A stretch of DNA of 64,000 nucleotides from Lachnospiraceae bacterium (lineage in GTDB: Bacteria; Bacillota; Clostridia; Lachnospirales; Lachnospiraceae). Shown in pieces: positions 17,488 to 25,589 of this stretch. The notes under the pieces are model-generated. The model searched no databases. It had not been told where the DNA came from and worked only from the letters and a program-made list of their open reading frames with translations. The stretch spans positions 1-64,000 of the forward strand of contig JAJQHY010000012.1 of NCBI GenBank assembly GCA_021199495.1. Direction: 5' to 3'. The position numbers and the translations under genes were made by a program. The number at the start of each line of letters is the position of its first letter. Position 1 is the stretch's first letter.

Positions 17488-19136
17488 GCTTCCGACTCCT
17501 CGCCAGCGAAACCAATCCGCTTATACTCTTCGCTACGCTGCAACAATTCCCTGATCTCGTCCTCATAACGGAAATGGATTTCAATATTGTCCTTTCCGTT
17601 CACCGTGATATGATCCACGATGGATGTCAGCACCTTCCGCTCCAGATGATCAATACTGCGATATTCACGGAACCCTTCCAGCCACGGCTGCAGTTCATTT
17701 TTCTGTGAGAGAAGCCTCTCTTTTTTTTCCTTCATCTGTACGACTTTTTCCTGGGACGCCTTCATTTGTTTTGTGAAACGACTGTTCAAATCCTTAAACT
17801 CTTCCCGGCTGATGACGCCCTCCTGCATATCCTCATAAAGATGCGTCTTCAAATCCTGATAGCGGTTTACCTCTTCTTCCAGCTTCAAAAGCTGCGTGTC
17901 CACCGCTTTTACACTGTAATCCTCCTGCGCGTTCTGGCCGACAGCAGCTATAATCTTTTCCGCGTCCATCAACAGCGCCACCTGGTTCTGAACTGCCGCA
18001 AGGACTGCCTGCGTCAATCTGCTTTCGCTGATCAGATGGGAGGAACAGCCGTCTCCATTTTTATAAGTAGAGCAATGGTAATAATGATATTTTTTCCCGC
18101 CCTTGCAGCTGCACCGTTTGACCATGTTCTGTCCGCAGCCGCCGCACTGAAGGAAACCGGAGAACAGATAAACAGTGTCCTCATCCGGCGAAGTCCGTGT
18201 GTCCAGTTCTAACAGCTTCTGCACCTGATCGAAAACTGGCCGGGGAATGATCGCATCATGAGTTCCGGGTACTTTGATCCAGTCACGCTCATCTACCGCA
18301 TGGCTCTCTTTCAGCTTATAGGTGATCTTTTTTCGCTTTCCCTGCGCCATAACTCCGGTGTAAAGCTCATTCCGCATAATACGGTTTACAGAAACCACTG
18401 ACCACTTTGGATTTTTTCCGGCTCTGAACCCGCTGTTAAAATTCAGCCCGCACATTCGCTTGTACTCCAGCGGTGGCAGCGCACCCATCTCATCCAGTTG
18501 CGCCGCAATATGCTGTGAACTCATGCCGTCCAATTTCCACTTAAAGATCAGCCGGACGATATTCGCCGCATACTCGTCAACAACCAGATGGTTTTTATCC
18601 TGCGGGTCTTTCAAATATCCATACCCGGCAAAACTTCCGATAAATTGCCCGTTCTTGCGCTTCACATCCAACTGGCTCCGTATCTTAATGGAGATATCCC
18701 GGCAGTAAGCGTCATTGATTAAGTTTTTAAAAGGAATGATAATTTGGTCGCTGTCGCCGTTCTGCTCCGCACTGTCATAGTGGTCGTTAATGGCGATGAA
18801 GCGGATACCCATAGATGGGAATATTCTTTCAAGATACCGTCCTGTCTCGATGTAGTTACGACCGAGCCTTGAAAGGTCTTTAACTATGATGCAGTTAATT
18901 TTCCCTTTCCCGGCGTCGTCCATCATTCTTTTGAAACCGGGACGGTCGAAATCTGTCCCGCTGAATCCATCATCAACATATTCCTGCACATACTTCAGTT
19001 CCGGATGTTTCTGATGGTAATCAGCGATCAGTTCTTTTTGATTGTGGATGCTGTCGCTCTCCAGTTTGTCTCCGTCCTCTCTGGAAAGTCGCACGTAGTC
19101 TCCACATAAGATTTGTTTTGTTGTCTGAAAATACAT
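17484..19136 (-). CDS. Large serine recombinase A (TndX/TnpX-like)
   Basis: A 550-residue canonical recombinase and first gene of module 2. Catalytic serine is in CGDYVRLSREDGD near residue 17, the arginine motif is VKDLSRLGRNYIETGRYLE, the recombinase domain has FAGYGYLKDP and ELYTGVMAQGKRK, the zinc ribbon is LQCGGCGQNMVKRC with YHCSTYKNGDGC, and a long coiled coil spans 390-460. It has no second copy in the array, so it is the founding or distinct member. A strong promoter lies 93 bases upstream. It resembles the stand-alone recombinases that excise and insert Tn5397- and Tn4451-type elements at GA dinucleotides. Confidence 0.9.
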   Translation of the reverse strand: MYFQTTKQILCGDYVRLSREDGDKLESDSIHNQKELIADYHQKHPELKYVQEYVDDGFSGTDFDRPGFKRMMDDAGKGKINCIIVKDLSRLGRNYIETGRYLERIFPSMGIRFIAINDHYDSAEQNGDSDQIIIPFKNLINDAYCRDISIKIRSQLDVKRKNGQFIGSFAGYGYLKDPQDKNHLVVDEYAANIVRLIFKWKLDGMSSQHIAAQLDEMGALPPLEYKRMCGLNFNSGFRAGKNPKWSVVSVNRIMRNELYTGVMAQGKRKKITYKLKESHAVDERDWIKVPGTHDAIIPRPVFDQVQKLLELDTRTSPDEDTVYLFSGFLQCGGCGQNMVKRCSCKGGKKYHYYHCSTYKNGDGCSSHLISESRLTQAVLAAVQNQVALLMDAEKIIAAVGQNAQEDYSVKAVDTQLLKLEEEVNRYQDLKTHLYEDMQEGVISREEFKDLNSRFTKQMKASQEKVVQMKEKKERLLSQKNELQPWLEGFREYRSIDHLERKVLTSIVDHITVNGKDNIEIHFRYEDEIRELLQRSEEYKRIGFAGEESEA

Positions 19137-19155
19137 ATAGCCAACAACTCCCTTC

Positions 19156-19178
19156 TTTATTTGTCATGCGACAATAAA
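19156..19178. repeat. Inverted repeat in the recombinase-operon leader
   Basis: TTTATTTGTC and GACAATAAA form a near-perfect palindrome (one bulge) between the promoter and the first recombinase gene. It could be an operator or a leader hairpin. Confidence 0.45.
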
Positions 19179-19228
19179 CCAGGAAATTCTTGGCTTTCGG
19201 TTGCTCTGTTTCGTTTTGACCCAGAGAT

Positions 19229-19257
19229 ATTATCCCACAGTTCCGGTCTCATGTCAA
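19229..19257 (-). promoter_or_regulatory. Sigma-A promoter of the seven-recombinase operon
   Basis: TTGACA (19252-19257) and GATAAT (19229-19234) are separated by exactly 17 bases and point at recombinase A. Directly upstream of the -35 lies a 19-base motif (19259-19277) containing the repeat GCACTTTA twice. The same motif occurs with 17 of 19 matches downstream of the tnpV promoter near 39910. Confidence 0.8.
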
Positions 19258-19301
19258 CGCTTTAAAGTGCTAAAGTGCAAATTTTTTCTCTCCCATCACT
19301 T

Positions 19302-19580
19302 TTAGAACAGGCTTTCCTTCAGGCAGTCCTGCAATGGCTTCTTTCCTGCAAAGCTGATTTTCACAACCATACCGTTACTGAGATAGCAATACGGATTTTT
19401 TATCTGCCGGATATAATCCATTATCCGCTCCCTGGTATCCAAGTCTGTCCTGATCGTCACATCAGCGACATCAACCAGACTCTCCCTGTCTACTGTCACA
19501 GGGTCTACCGCCGCTTTTTCTTTCAGCTTTGCCAGTGTCATCACGCACTCCTGCTCCTGTTTCTCTGTCCCTTTTTCCAT
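19302..19580 (-). CDS. Small DUF6870-like ICE protein
   Basis: A 92-residue protein of a type common in Tn1549-like elements. Recognisable features are VADVTIRTDLDTRERIMDYI followed by QIKNPYCYLSNG and a closing KISFAG...LQDCL segment; these resemble DUF6870. Function is unknown. The start at 19580 is chosen because AAGGAG lies 9 bases upstream; a longer reading to 19685 would add 35 basic residues with no ribosome site. It sits alone between the recombinase promoter and the oriT-like region. Confidence 0.65.
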   Translation of the reverse strand: MEKGTEKQEQECVMTLAKLKEKAAVDPVTVDRESLVDVADVTIRTDLDTRERIMDYIRQIKNPYCYLSNGMVVKISFAGKKPLQDCLKESLF

Positions 19581-19699
19581 ATGTCTCGTCTCCTTATCCA
19601 GAAATCGAAAGTGAAAAGACATTCGCAGATCTCCGCAAAATATTTTTCCTTTCACTAACCTGTGGTTAGAAGGGCCTCCGGACAAGCTGTAATTTTTAT

Positions 19700-20150
19700 T
19701 TTTTCAAATTGCTTTTTGGGGCGGTTTCTCAAGGGGATAAAACTCGCTTCTCATTTCTGAGAAGGGAGCGATTGAGTTTTATCTCTAGCAAGCAATTTCA
19801 TTACCTTACTTTCTCGCTTTTATTTCATCAGGTGAGAGCTTAAAAGCAAATATTCATCCAGAAAAATTTCAGCGGGCTTGTCCTATGGGGTTTGAAACCA
19901 CAGTTTAGTGAGGGGAGTAATCATAAAAGCAAGATACGCCCTGTAATACAGAAACCACTACCGTGGTTCCCGATTACGGCATACTTGATGGGAATTCCGG
20001 TTTCCCATGCCCTCGGCTGACGCACAATCAAAGAATTGTGCTATTTGGCTCCCATTAGAATGGTCGCAGCGGTGCTGTGTTTCACAGCCCCGGTCACGGT
20101 TCCCGTGATTGCTGCCTGCGGCAAATTGAAAAAAGCGCTAAAGGAGAAAA
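19700..20150. other. Palindrome-rich oriT-like region
   Basis: About 450 non-coding bases directly before mobC and relaxase. The structures are: nested inverted repeats at 19706-19798 (AAATTGCTT/AAGCAATTT outside, GATAAAACTC/GAGTTTTATC in the middle, CTTCTCA/TGAGAAG inside); AACCAC-TACC-GTGGTT at 19953-19968; GCACAAT/ATTGTGC at 20022-20041; GCTGTG-TTT-CACAGC at 20074-20088; and CACGG-TTC-CCGTG at about 20095-20107. Such clusters next to mobC/relaxase typically hold oriT. I cannot point to the nic base. Confidence 0.5.
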
Positions 20151-20155
20151 CAGAT

Positions 20156-20560
20156 ATGGCAAGACCTAAAAAAGAAAATGAACTGACCCACCAGCACATC
20201 ATCACCGTCCGTCTTACGGACGTGGAACTGGAGCTGGTCAATAAAAACGCGGAAGCCGCCGGGCTGTCCCGTTCGGAGTACATCCGCAAATCTCTTCTCG
20301 GCGGGAAGATCACCGTCACACACAAGATCGCTGCGGAGTTCCCGGAGCTTCGGGAAGAGATGAAGCGGATCAGCTGGCTGCTCAGTAATATCTCGAACAA
20401 CATCAACCAGATCGCCAAACATTTTAATACGGGCGGCCTGCGTTCCCAGGCGATCACTGCAGAATTGGAAAAAGCTCTGGACGCGGTTCTTCAAATCCAG
20501 GTGGATGTGACAAGAATGGTAGGTGAGGTGCATGGCAATCTTAAAACACACTACAAGTAA
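20156..20560 (+). CDS. mobC: MobC-like relaxosome accessory protein
   Basis: A 134-residue protein. The N-terminal 50 residues form a ribbon-helix-helix-like DNA-binding part (ITVRLTDVELELVNKNAEA, then LSRSEYIRKSLLGG). The C-terminal helical segment carries the bacterial mobilisation protein signature LLSNISNNINQIAKHFN. It would bind oriT and help load the relaxase. The ATG at 20156 has AAGGAG 9 bases upstream. The gene overlaps the relaxase start by 29 bases, so the two are translationally coupled. Confidence 0.85.
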   Translation: MARPKKENELTHQHIITVRLTDVELELVNKNAEAAGLSRSEYIRKSLLGGKITVTHKIAAEFPELREEMKRISWLLSNISNNINQIAKHFNTGGLRSQAITAELEKALDAVLQIQVDVTRMVGEVHGNLKTHYK

Positions 20561-22220
20561 AAACGCCAACTACAATGACGCGCTGTTTTACCTTCTGTTT
20601 GAGCACGACGGCTATACCATGAAGCCTATCCTCGATGAGAAAGGAAAAATGGTGCGCAGACAAACCTACCTGCTCGACGGGATGAACTGCAATCCGTTCA
20701 CTTATGCGGAAGAATGCAGGGAATTGAATGAACAATATCATAAGAATCAGGCCTCCGGTGAGATCAAAGCACATCATTACATCATCAGCTTTGACCCGCA
20801 CGATCAGGATGAGTGTGGGCTGACAGCAGAACGCGCCCAGGCAATCGGGATGGAGTACGCACAGAAAAACTTTCCCGGCCACCAGGCGATTATCTGCACC
20901 CACACGGACGGCCACAACGGCAGCGGCAACATCCATGTCCATATCGTGATCAACAGTCTGCGCAAGCTGGATGTGGAACCGCAGGAATTTATGGAGCGGC
21001 CCTGCGACAGCCGCGCCGGATACAAACATCACCAGACACGGAGCCTGCTGACCTATCTGCAGAAGTCGCTTATGGAAATCTGTAACAGAGAAGGTCTCCA
21101 TCAGGTTGACCTGATGACCCCTTCGGAAAATAAAATCACGGAGCGCGAGTATTGGGCGCAGAAGCGTGGACAGGAGGCTCTTGATAAAACGAACGAGGAA
21201 GTCGTTGCCTTCGGCCTCACTCCTGCAAAGACTCGTTTCCAGACGCAGAAGCAGTTTATCCGTGACGCGATTGCTGATGTCTCCCGCGCAGCAACCTCAT
21301 TTGAAGAATTTCAGAAAGCACTGTGGGAAAAATATTCCATCCGAGTTACGGACAAAAATGTCCGTTACTCCTATCTCCATCCGGAGCGGAATAAAAATAT
21401 GACGGAGCGCGTCCTGGGGACAGACTACGGAAAAGAACATCTGAGAAAGATGTTTGAAGAGAATCTTCTCGCGATGCAAAGCCGCGCCGCTGGCGAATCT
21501 CCCGAACATAGAGAAATCCAGCAGGGGACTGCACAGAATGCCAGAACGGATTCTAATGCTGAACCAATTTCCTCTGCCATCTTCGGTGAACCTTTGCCCG
21601 ACTATGCAGCTATCTTCTTTGTGAAGTCTGATCTCCGTCTGGTTGTTGATCTGCAGAACAATGTCAAAGCCCAGCAGAGCCGTGCCTATATGCAGAAGGT
21701 CAAACTCTCCAACCTGAAACAGATGGCAAAGACCGTTGCCTACGTTCAGGAACATGGTTATGGTTCCAGAGATGATCTCCGCTCCTCCTACGAAGAGATC
21801 GTCGTTAAACGCAATGAAGCGCGTAAAACTCTCCGGACCACAGAAGACGGGCTGAAAGCAGTCAACGAAAAAATACATTACACCGGGCAGTACCTCTCCA
21901 ACAAAAAAACTTATGGTGAGATGCTGAAAGCAAAGAACAAAAAGAAGTTCCGTCAGGAGCATTCTTCTGAGATTGCCCTTTACGAATCTGCTGTGAAGTT
22001 TTTGAAAGAGCATTCCCCTGACGGTAAGATTCCTTCTATGAAATCCCTGCAGCAGGAAAAAGAGAGCCTGACCATCCGCAGGAATGCGCAGCAGGAGACC
22101 TACCAGTACTTCAAGGATTATGCGAAGGAACTGAAAACCGTCTGTGCCAACGTGGATGCGATTCTGGATTCACCGCAGGCGAAAGGAACCGAGCGTACCC
22201 GGCCACAAGAGATTTCATGA
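20532..22220 (+). CDS. MOBP-type relaxase
   Basis: A 562-residue relaxase/mobilisation nuclease (pfam03432-like) that nicks oriT, stays bound to the 5' end and pilots the strand. Candidate catalytic tyrosines lie in NANYNDALFYLLFEH at residues 14-20. The metal-binding motif is THTDGH near 123-128 followed by NIHVHIVIN near 133-141. Residues ~230-560 form a long, largely helical C-terminal part (KNEARKTLRTTEDGLKAVNE and following). The ATG at 20532 lies within mobC; the preceding GGTGAGG can serve as ribosome site. The gene ends before a clear terminator. It is transcribed opposite to every T4SS gene. Confidence 0.9.
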   Translation: MAILKHTTSKNANYNDALFYLLFEHDGYTMKPILDEKGKMVRRQTYLLDGMNCNPFTYAEECRELNEQYHKNQASGEIKAHHYIISFDPHDQDECGLTAERAQAIGMEYAQKNFPGHQAIICTHTDGHNGSGNIHVHIVINSLRKLDVEPQEFMERPCDSRAGYKHHQTRSLLTYLQKSLMEICNREGLHQVDLMTPSENKITEREYWAQKRGQEALDKTNEEVVAFGLTPAKTRFQTQKQFIRDAIADVSRAATSFEEFQKALWEKYSIRVTDKNVRYSYLHPERNKNMTERVLGTDYGKEHLRKMFEENLLAMQSRAAGESPEHREIQQGTAQNARTDSNAEPISSAIFGEPLPDYAAIFFVKSDLRLVVDLQNNVKAQQSRAYMQKVKLSNLKQMAKTVAYVQEHGYGSRDDLRSSYEEIVVKRNEARKTLRTTEDGLKAVNEKIHYTGQYLSNKKTYGEMLKAKNKKKFRQEHSSEIALYESAVKFLKEHSPDGKIPSMKSLQQEKESLTIRRNAQQETYQYFKDYAKELKTVCANVDAILDSPQAKGTERTRPQEIS

Positions 22221-22230
22221 CATAAAGAAG

Positions 22231-22290
22231 GCCCAGACAATCACTATCATCGCTGCATATTTACAGTGGATAATAACTGTCTGGGCTTTT
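22231..22290 (+). terminator. Terminator of the mobC-relaxase operon
   Basis: GCCCAGACA (22231-22239) pairs with TGTCTGGGC (22278-22286), followed by TTTTCATTTTTTT. It begins 10 bases after the relaxase stop. Confidence 0.75.
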
Positions 22291-22305
22291 CATTTTTTTC
22301 AGAGA

Positions 22306-22485
22306 TCAGGCACTCTTTTTTAGCATATATTCTGCGGCTTCCTTTTCGGTAAGATCATACTTAGCCATGATTTTCTTCTTAATTTCTGCCTCAGAAATTT
22401 CAACTTCACGCCATGCATCTATTGTTCCTAAAATCATTCCATTTCTTTCCGCATCCTTCTGCGCATCACTCCATGCTTTGCACAC
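22306..22485 (-). CDS. Small protein resembling a PD-(D/E)XK transposase tail
   Basis: A 59-residue helical protein beginning with MCKAWSDAQKDAERNG and ending KYDLTEKEAAEYMLKKSA. This resembles the C-terminal tail of Rpn/YhgA-like PD-(D/E)XK nuclease-family transposases, which carry similar Cys-Lys-Ala and heptad segments, but no nuclease domain precedes it. A strong AGGAGG lies 8 bases before the GTG at 22485, which decides the start and argues for expression. It could be a stand-alone small protein or a remnant that gained a ribosome site. Confidence 0.5.
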   Translation of the reverse strand: MCKAWSDAQKDAERNGMILGTIDAWREVEISEAEIKKKIMAKYDLTEKEAAEYMLKKSA

Positions 22486-22584
22486 ATCAATCACCTCCTA
22501 GCCACGCAATATCAAGCGAAATATTCGCACACTCACGCAGCACTCTTGCTGCGCTTCTGTCCATCATCCTGTAAAGAGCTGATT

Positions 22585-24102
22585 TTAAATTTTTACATAT
22601 TTCTGCTTTGGACTTTTCGGCTTATCCGGAATTGTACGTTTAATTAATCCTTCTTCAAGCATTGGCAATAAAACTTTTTCCCGGAAATAGCTATCAGCTT
22701 TCATATTACAGAATTGCTTCATTTCATTCTTTGTCCTGGGCAACGCACAAAAAGTCAGAAGATCTTGCAACATCTCCGCCGATAATTTTATGTTATCATA
22801 CTCTGGCAAAGATTCATTCTCAGCTTCACCACCAACTTCACCACCAGCTTCACCACTAACTTCACCACCAACTCTACCACTACCTCCACCGCCAAAGGGT
22901 CCCACCTTTATCATGGTAGCGGACTCACTCAATGGGACAATCGTTTGAAAAACATCTCCCTCTACAAACTGAGGTTCTGCGCCGGAGTAGAGCCGTGTAT
23001 ATTTGTATGTGTTCCTCATGCCTGAACCCAACTCATCCGCTAAACCAATCTCTCTGAACATACTGGAGATAGGCGGATTCTTCGGAAATGGTCTGAACGT
23101 AGCCAGGTTCAAACTTCCATGACCATGCGAACGATTTGCATTTTCTGTGAAAATACGATCTTTCTCGATGACCATCTTCGCCACATAACCATTGGAAAAA
23201 TCTCTATGCGCAAGCAGATTCGATACAATCTCTCTGAGGATTTTGTCTCTGGAGCTAACACTGATGATTCCATCCATGGTAAATGAGTCATTTAGATGTC
23301 TCTCGCCAAATGCAATCAACCGATCATAGCTATCAAGCAGATTTGTTACGATTACATCTCTGTCATCATACCGATCTACATTATAGACCCGCACGATGGC
23401 ATCTGTCTTATGATGAGCAAGTACTGATGCAATCAAGTTATCAGAACCGAATAACAGGATAGCTGCCAACGTAATTCCCTCTTTTCCCGTTTGGGGATCA
23501 GATAGAATCAGTTTAGCACTGCGGAGCATCTCTTCATCTGTCATGCTCCTCCACGGATGGTTTTGCGTTCGGGCTTTCGTCATATTACGCGCGCGATCCA
23601 TCAGATCATGACGCAAATCATCAACAGTAAAAATTGGGAATACTTTGTTGACATAGTAAGTATCCTGTTTTCTGGCATAAAGCTGATACACCAGGTACTC
23701 ATTATTGGTTATATCAATATCAGATTCATTGTTGCGATCATATATGCGCCCGGCACATCGACAAACGCTCGGATTAACAGGTACATAAACATAGAGAACA
23801 CGCTTACCATCGACATCGTACTCTATTGGCTGCAGATACATTGGGGGATAGATTTTCTGTCCGTTGTTGATTGTGGTAACGAAATTTTTCTTCATACCCT
23901 CAATCTTATCCTCTTGTATCCCAAGGACGGTTCCATCGTCCTTCACGCCTAAAAAGATATGACCTCCTTCACGGTTAGAGAAGGAACATACCGTCTCATA
24001 CACATCTTTTGTAATATCCGTCGTGGATTTTTTGAACTCCACAGTCAGGGATTCTCCCTCTTCTATCAGAGCCATCAGCTCTGCCGGTATAGTTGGAATC
24101 AT
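22585..24102 (-). CDS. AlbA_2/Schlafen-like putative ATP-binding regulator
   Basis: A 505-residue protein. Residues 5-130 are an AlbA_2 (Schlafen-like, 'divergent AAA') domain with ESLTVEFKKS and FSNREGGHIFLGVKDDG. Residues ~290-400 resemble the ATP-binding C-terminal part (REIVSNLLAHRDFSNGY, IFTENAN, DELGSGMRNTYKYTRLYSG). A Gly/Glu tetrapeptide repeat (~408-430) links to a winged-helix-like tail. Such proteins are annotated as transcriptional regulators or putative helicases, and some are linked with phage defence; the role here is not known. It has its own promoters, a palindromic operator and an AGGAGG ribosome site, so it is an independent cargo unit. Confidence 0.7.
   Translation of the reverse strand: MIPTIPAELMALIEEGESLTVEFKKSTTDITKDVYETVCSFSNREGGHIFLGVKDDGTVLGIQEDKIEGMKKNFVTTINNGQKIYPPMYLQPIEYDVDGKRVLYVYVPVNPSVCRCAGRIYDRNNESDIDITNNEYLVYQLYARKQDTYYVNKVFPIFTVDDLRHDLMDRARNMTKARTQNHPWRSMTDEEMLRSAKLILSDPQTGKEGITLAAILLFGSDNLIASVLAHHKTDAIVRVYNVDRYDDRDVIVTNLLDSYDRLIAFGERHLNDSFTMDGIISVSSRDKILREIVSNLLAHRDFSNGYVAKMVIEKDRIFTENANRSHGHGSLNLATFRPFPKNPPISSMFREIGLADELGSGMRNTYKYTRLYSGAEPQFVEGDVFQTIVPLSESATMIKVGPFGGGGSGRVGGEVSGEAGGEVGGEAENESLPEYDNIKLSAEMLQDLLTFCALPRTKNEMKQFCNMKADSYFREKVLLPMLEEGLIKRTIPDKPKSPKQKYVKI
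22824..22883. repeat. 12-base tandem repeat inside the AlbA_2-like gene
   Basis: Four copies of CTTCACCACCAA (two with one change) and one decayed copy, in frame. They encode a Gly-Gly-Glu-Val/Ala linker. Copy number may vary without breaking the frame. Confidence 0.8.
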
Positions 24103-24134
24103 TGCCGTTCCTCCTGATCCAGAATGGTTTCATT

Positions 24135-24163
24135 ATATTATCACAGCGTTCCGCGCTGTGCAA
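24135..24163 (-). promoter_or_regulatory. Proximal promoter with palindromic operator
   Basis: TTGCAC (24158-24163) and TAATAT (24135-24140) are 17 bases apart. A perfect palindrome CACAGCG-TTCCG-CGCTGTG (24142-24160) fills the spacer and touches the -35, as expected for a repressor site; autoregulation by the AlbA_2-like protein is plausible. Confidence 0.65.
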
Positions 24164-24251
24164 GGCAAAAGAAATGAAGATTATATCACTTCCATGTAAA
24201 CATTCCATTCATGGTGTATACCACGGTGGCACCACTCGCTCTCATAGATAT

Positions 24252-24280
24252 TATCCCCAAATTCGCACCGAAAGTCAACT
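24252..24280 (-). promoter_or_regulatory. Distal promoter of the AlbA_2-like gene
   Basis: TTGACT (24275-24280), a 17-base spacer and GATAAT (24252-24257), pointing leftward, about 150 bases upstream of the coding start. Confidence 0.6.
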
Positions 24281-24465
24281 CTATTTCTATACTCAAAAAA
24301 ACAATCGTCCAATTCAATCAACGTTTTGTCTGTCGAACTGTTGTTTGTTTGCAAACACAACGGACACCTAACATAAGACACTTTATTATTACAGAAAAGA
24401 AGTATTCAGCGATTAGATTGGTCTAAGCTGACTTCTGAAATAGCTCATGCGCCGCTTAAACTGTC

Positions 24466-24508
24466 AAAAAAAAGAGAAGTCCCCCGGCGTCATGCCATGA
24501 GACTTCTC
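24466..24508 (-). terminator. Terminator of the main transfer operon
   Basis: Read leftward, GAGAAGTC and GACTTCTC pair around a 19-base loop and are followed by eight T. It lies just past the last transfer-operon gene. Confidence 0.8.
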
Positions 24509-24513
24509 CTTTT

Positions 24514-25362
24514 TCATTTACGGTTGCGCTGTGCTTCCTGTTCCATCATCGCCTGCGGCGTTGTTTTGCCGCTCCGCAAGGCAATTGCCGCCTGTTTGTC
24601 ATGCAGCTTTTTTAAAACAGATTCGCGTTTGCTATTTTTCTGCTTCGGCTGCTTTATGTTGTTTCTGCTCCCATCCACAAAGGAGTAGTTTTGTTCCTGC
24701 GAACTTTCCACACTCCGGAGGTACTCACCGTTTTCATAGAACTTCTGCCAGTTCTCCATCGGAGGACGCGCCGGTAGCGGCTGTTGTGCCACGAGCACCG
24801 GATGAAGAAACTCTCTGATCTGCTGAATTGCAGCTTCGTCAAATCGGCTGGCATCACTCACAACCACCTTTCCAGATTCATTTACGATGGTGCAGGCAGC
24901 TGTATTTTTCATCTGCTCATTCTGCATCAGGAAAAACTGCCGTCCGTCCACGATGGTGTCATCACAGGCAAGCCAGGTTCCTGGCTTCCCGTCAATCTTA
25001 AATCCTGTTGTCTCCATTGAGACCAGGGTACCGGAAGCGTTCAAACGAAGAAAACCGGCAAGCGCAACCATCCTGTCCTTATCCACATAATAGGCAGATA
25101 TAACTCCCGCCTGATTCATCACAATCACATCACTGACGCTGAGGCTATGGCCTTTGGATGACTTCGGCATCTTCTTCTCAAGCCGCTCCCGGATTGTCTG
25201 AGCCGAATCTCCCGGTGCCATCTGTGACAAATACACCTGTTCATAGTTACTGACATCGACCCGCAGATGTTTCTCCTGCAGCTCCGCGTAAGGACGGAAA
25301 CGCAGAGGCCGGAACTCTGCGCCCATCTTTACCTGATAAATGGCAAACTGGTTGAGATTCAT
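24514..25362 (-). CDS. YodL/DUF4316-like protein with conserved basic tail
   Basis: A 282-residue ICE accessory protein. Residues 1-110 resemble the YodL domain (FAIYQVKMGAEFRPLRF near the start, then GHSLSVSDVIVMNQAG); the middle resembles DUF4316 (GFLRLNASGTLVSMETTGFK, MENWQKFYENGEYLRS). The C-terminal 38 residues are basic and contain KRESVLKKLHDKQ at residues 245-257, a motif repeated near the end of three other proteins of this operon. A second copy of the YodL-like segment is present in the 1518-residue protein upstream. It is the last gene of the operon and overlaps TTRAP by 4 bases. Function unknown. Confidence 0.7.
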   Translation of the reverse strand: MNLNQFAIYQVKMGAEFRPLRFRPYAELQEKHLRVDVSNYEQVYLSQMAPGDSAQTIRERLEKKMPKSSKGHSLSVSDVIVMNQAGVISAYYVDKDRMVALAGFLRLNASGTLVSMETTGFKIDGKPGTWLACDDTIVDGRQFFLMQNEQMKNTAACTIVNESGKVVVSDASRFDEAAIQQIREFLHPVLVAQQPLPARPPMENWQKFYENGEYLRSVESSQEQNYSFVDGSRNNIKQPKQKNSKRESVLKKLHDKQAAIALRSGKTTPQAMMEQEAQRNRK

Positions 25363-25589
25363 TCGTCCTCCGGCTCCTGCTTATATGCTTCCAGATCAAG
25401 CTTGGCAAATTCTTTGTCCGGCATACGCTTCAGCTTTTCCACCGTACCGATCACGACCTCTTCCAATTCTGTATCGCCTTTAATATAAGGTAGGATTTCT
25501 TCTATCCCTTTGATTGTCTCCTGCCGGGTTTTCTCCTCAAACATCGCAATCACGATAAGCTCATCTTCCTCAAATGTTATTCTCGTCAT
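25359..25589 (-). CDS. TTRAP-type transposon-transfer assisting protein
   Basis: A 76-residue acidic protein that matches the TTRAP pattern (PF14203): a short N-terminal strand (FEEDELIVIAMF), a helix, and the ending KLKRMPDKEFAKLDLEAY. The family is almost confined to Tn1549/CTn-like elements and its biochemical role is unproven. It overlaps both neighbours by 4 bases. Confidence 0.8.
   Translation of the reverse strand: MTRITFEEDELIVIAMFEEKTRQETIKGIEEILPYIKGDTELEEVVIGTVEKLKRMPDKEFAKLDLEAYKQEPEDE

Larger units (their letters stand above)
24103..24465. other. Regulatory intergenic region upstream of the AlbA_2-like gene
   Basis: About 360 bases that hold two leftward promoters and a palindrome. 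A 66-codon minus-strand frame (24181-24381, CPLC motif near its start) has no ribosome site and contains a promoter within it, so I do not call it a gene. A GGTGGCACC element at about 24225 recalls a T-box core but lacks the rest of a T-box. Confidence 0.5.

Noticed and set aside
22824-22883. 12-base repeats considered as plasmid iterons
   Set aside because: They lie in frame within a coding sequence and encode a Gly/Glu linker; no replication gene adjoins them.
24215-24245. T-box-like GGTGGCACC element on the plus strand
   Set aside because: No downstream synthetase or amino-acid gene on that strand and no specifier stem or terminator; probably chance or a remnant.
24181-24381. A 66-codon minus-strand frame with a CPLC motif
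   Set aside because: No ribosome site, start within an AT-rich region, and a clear promoter lies within it; more likely leader or remnant sequence.
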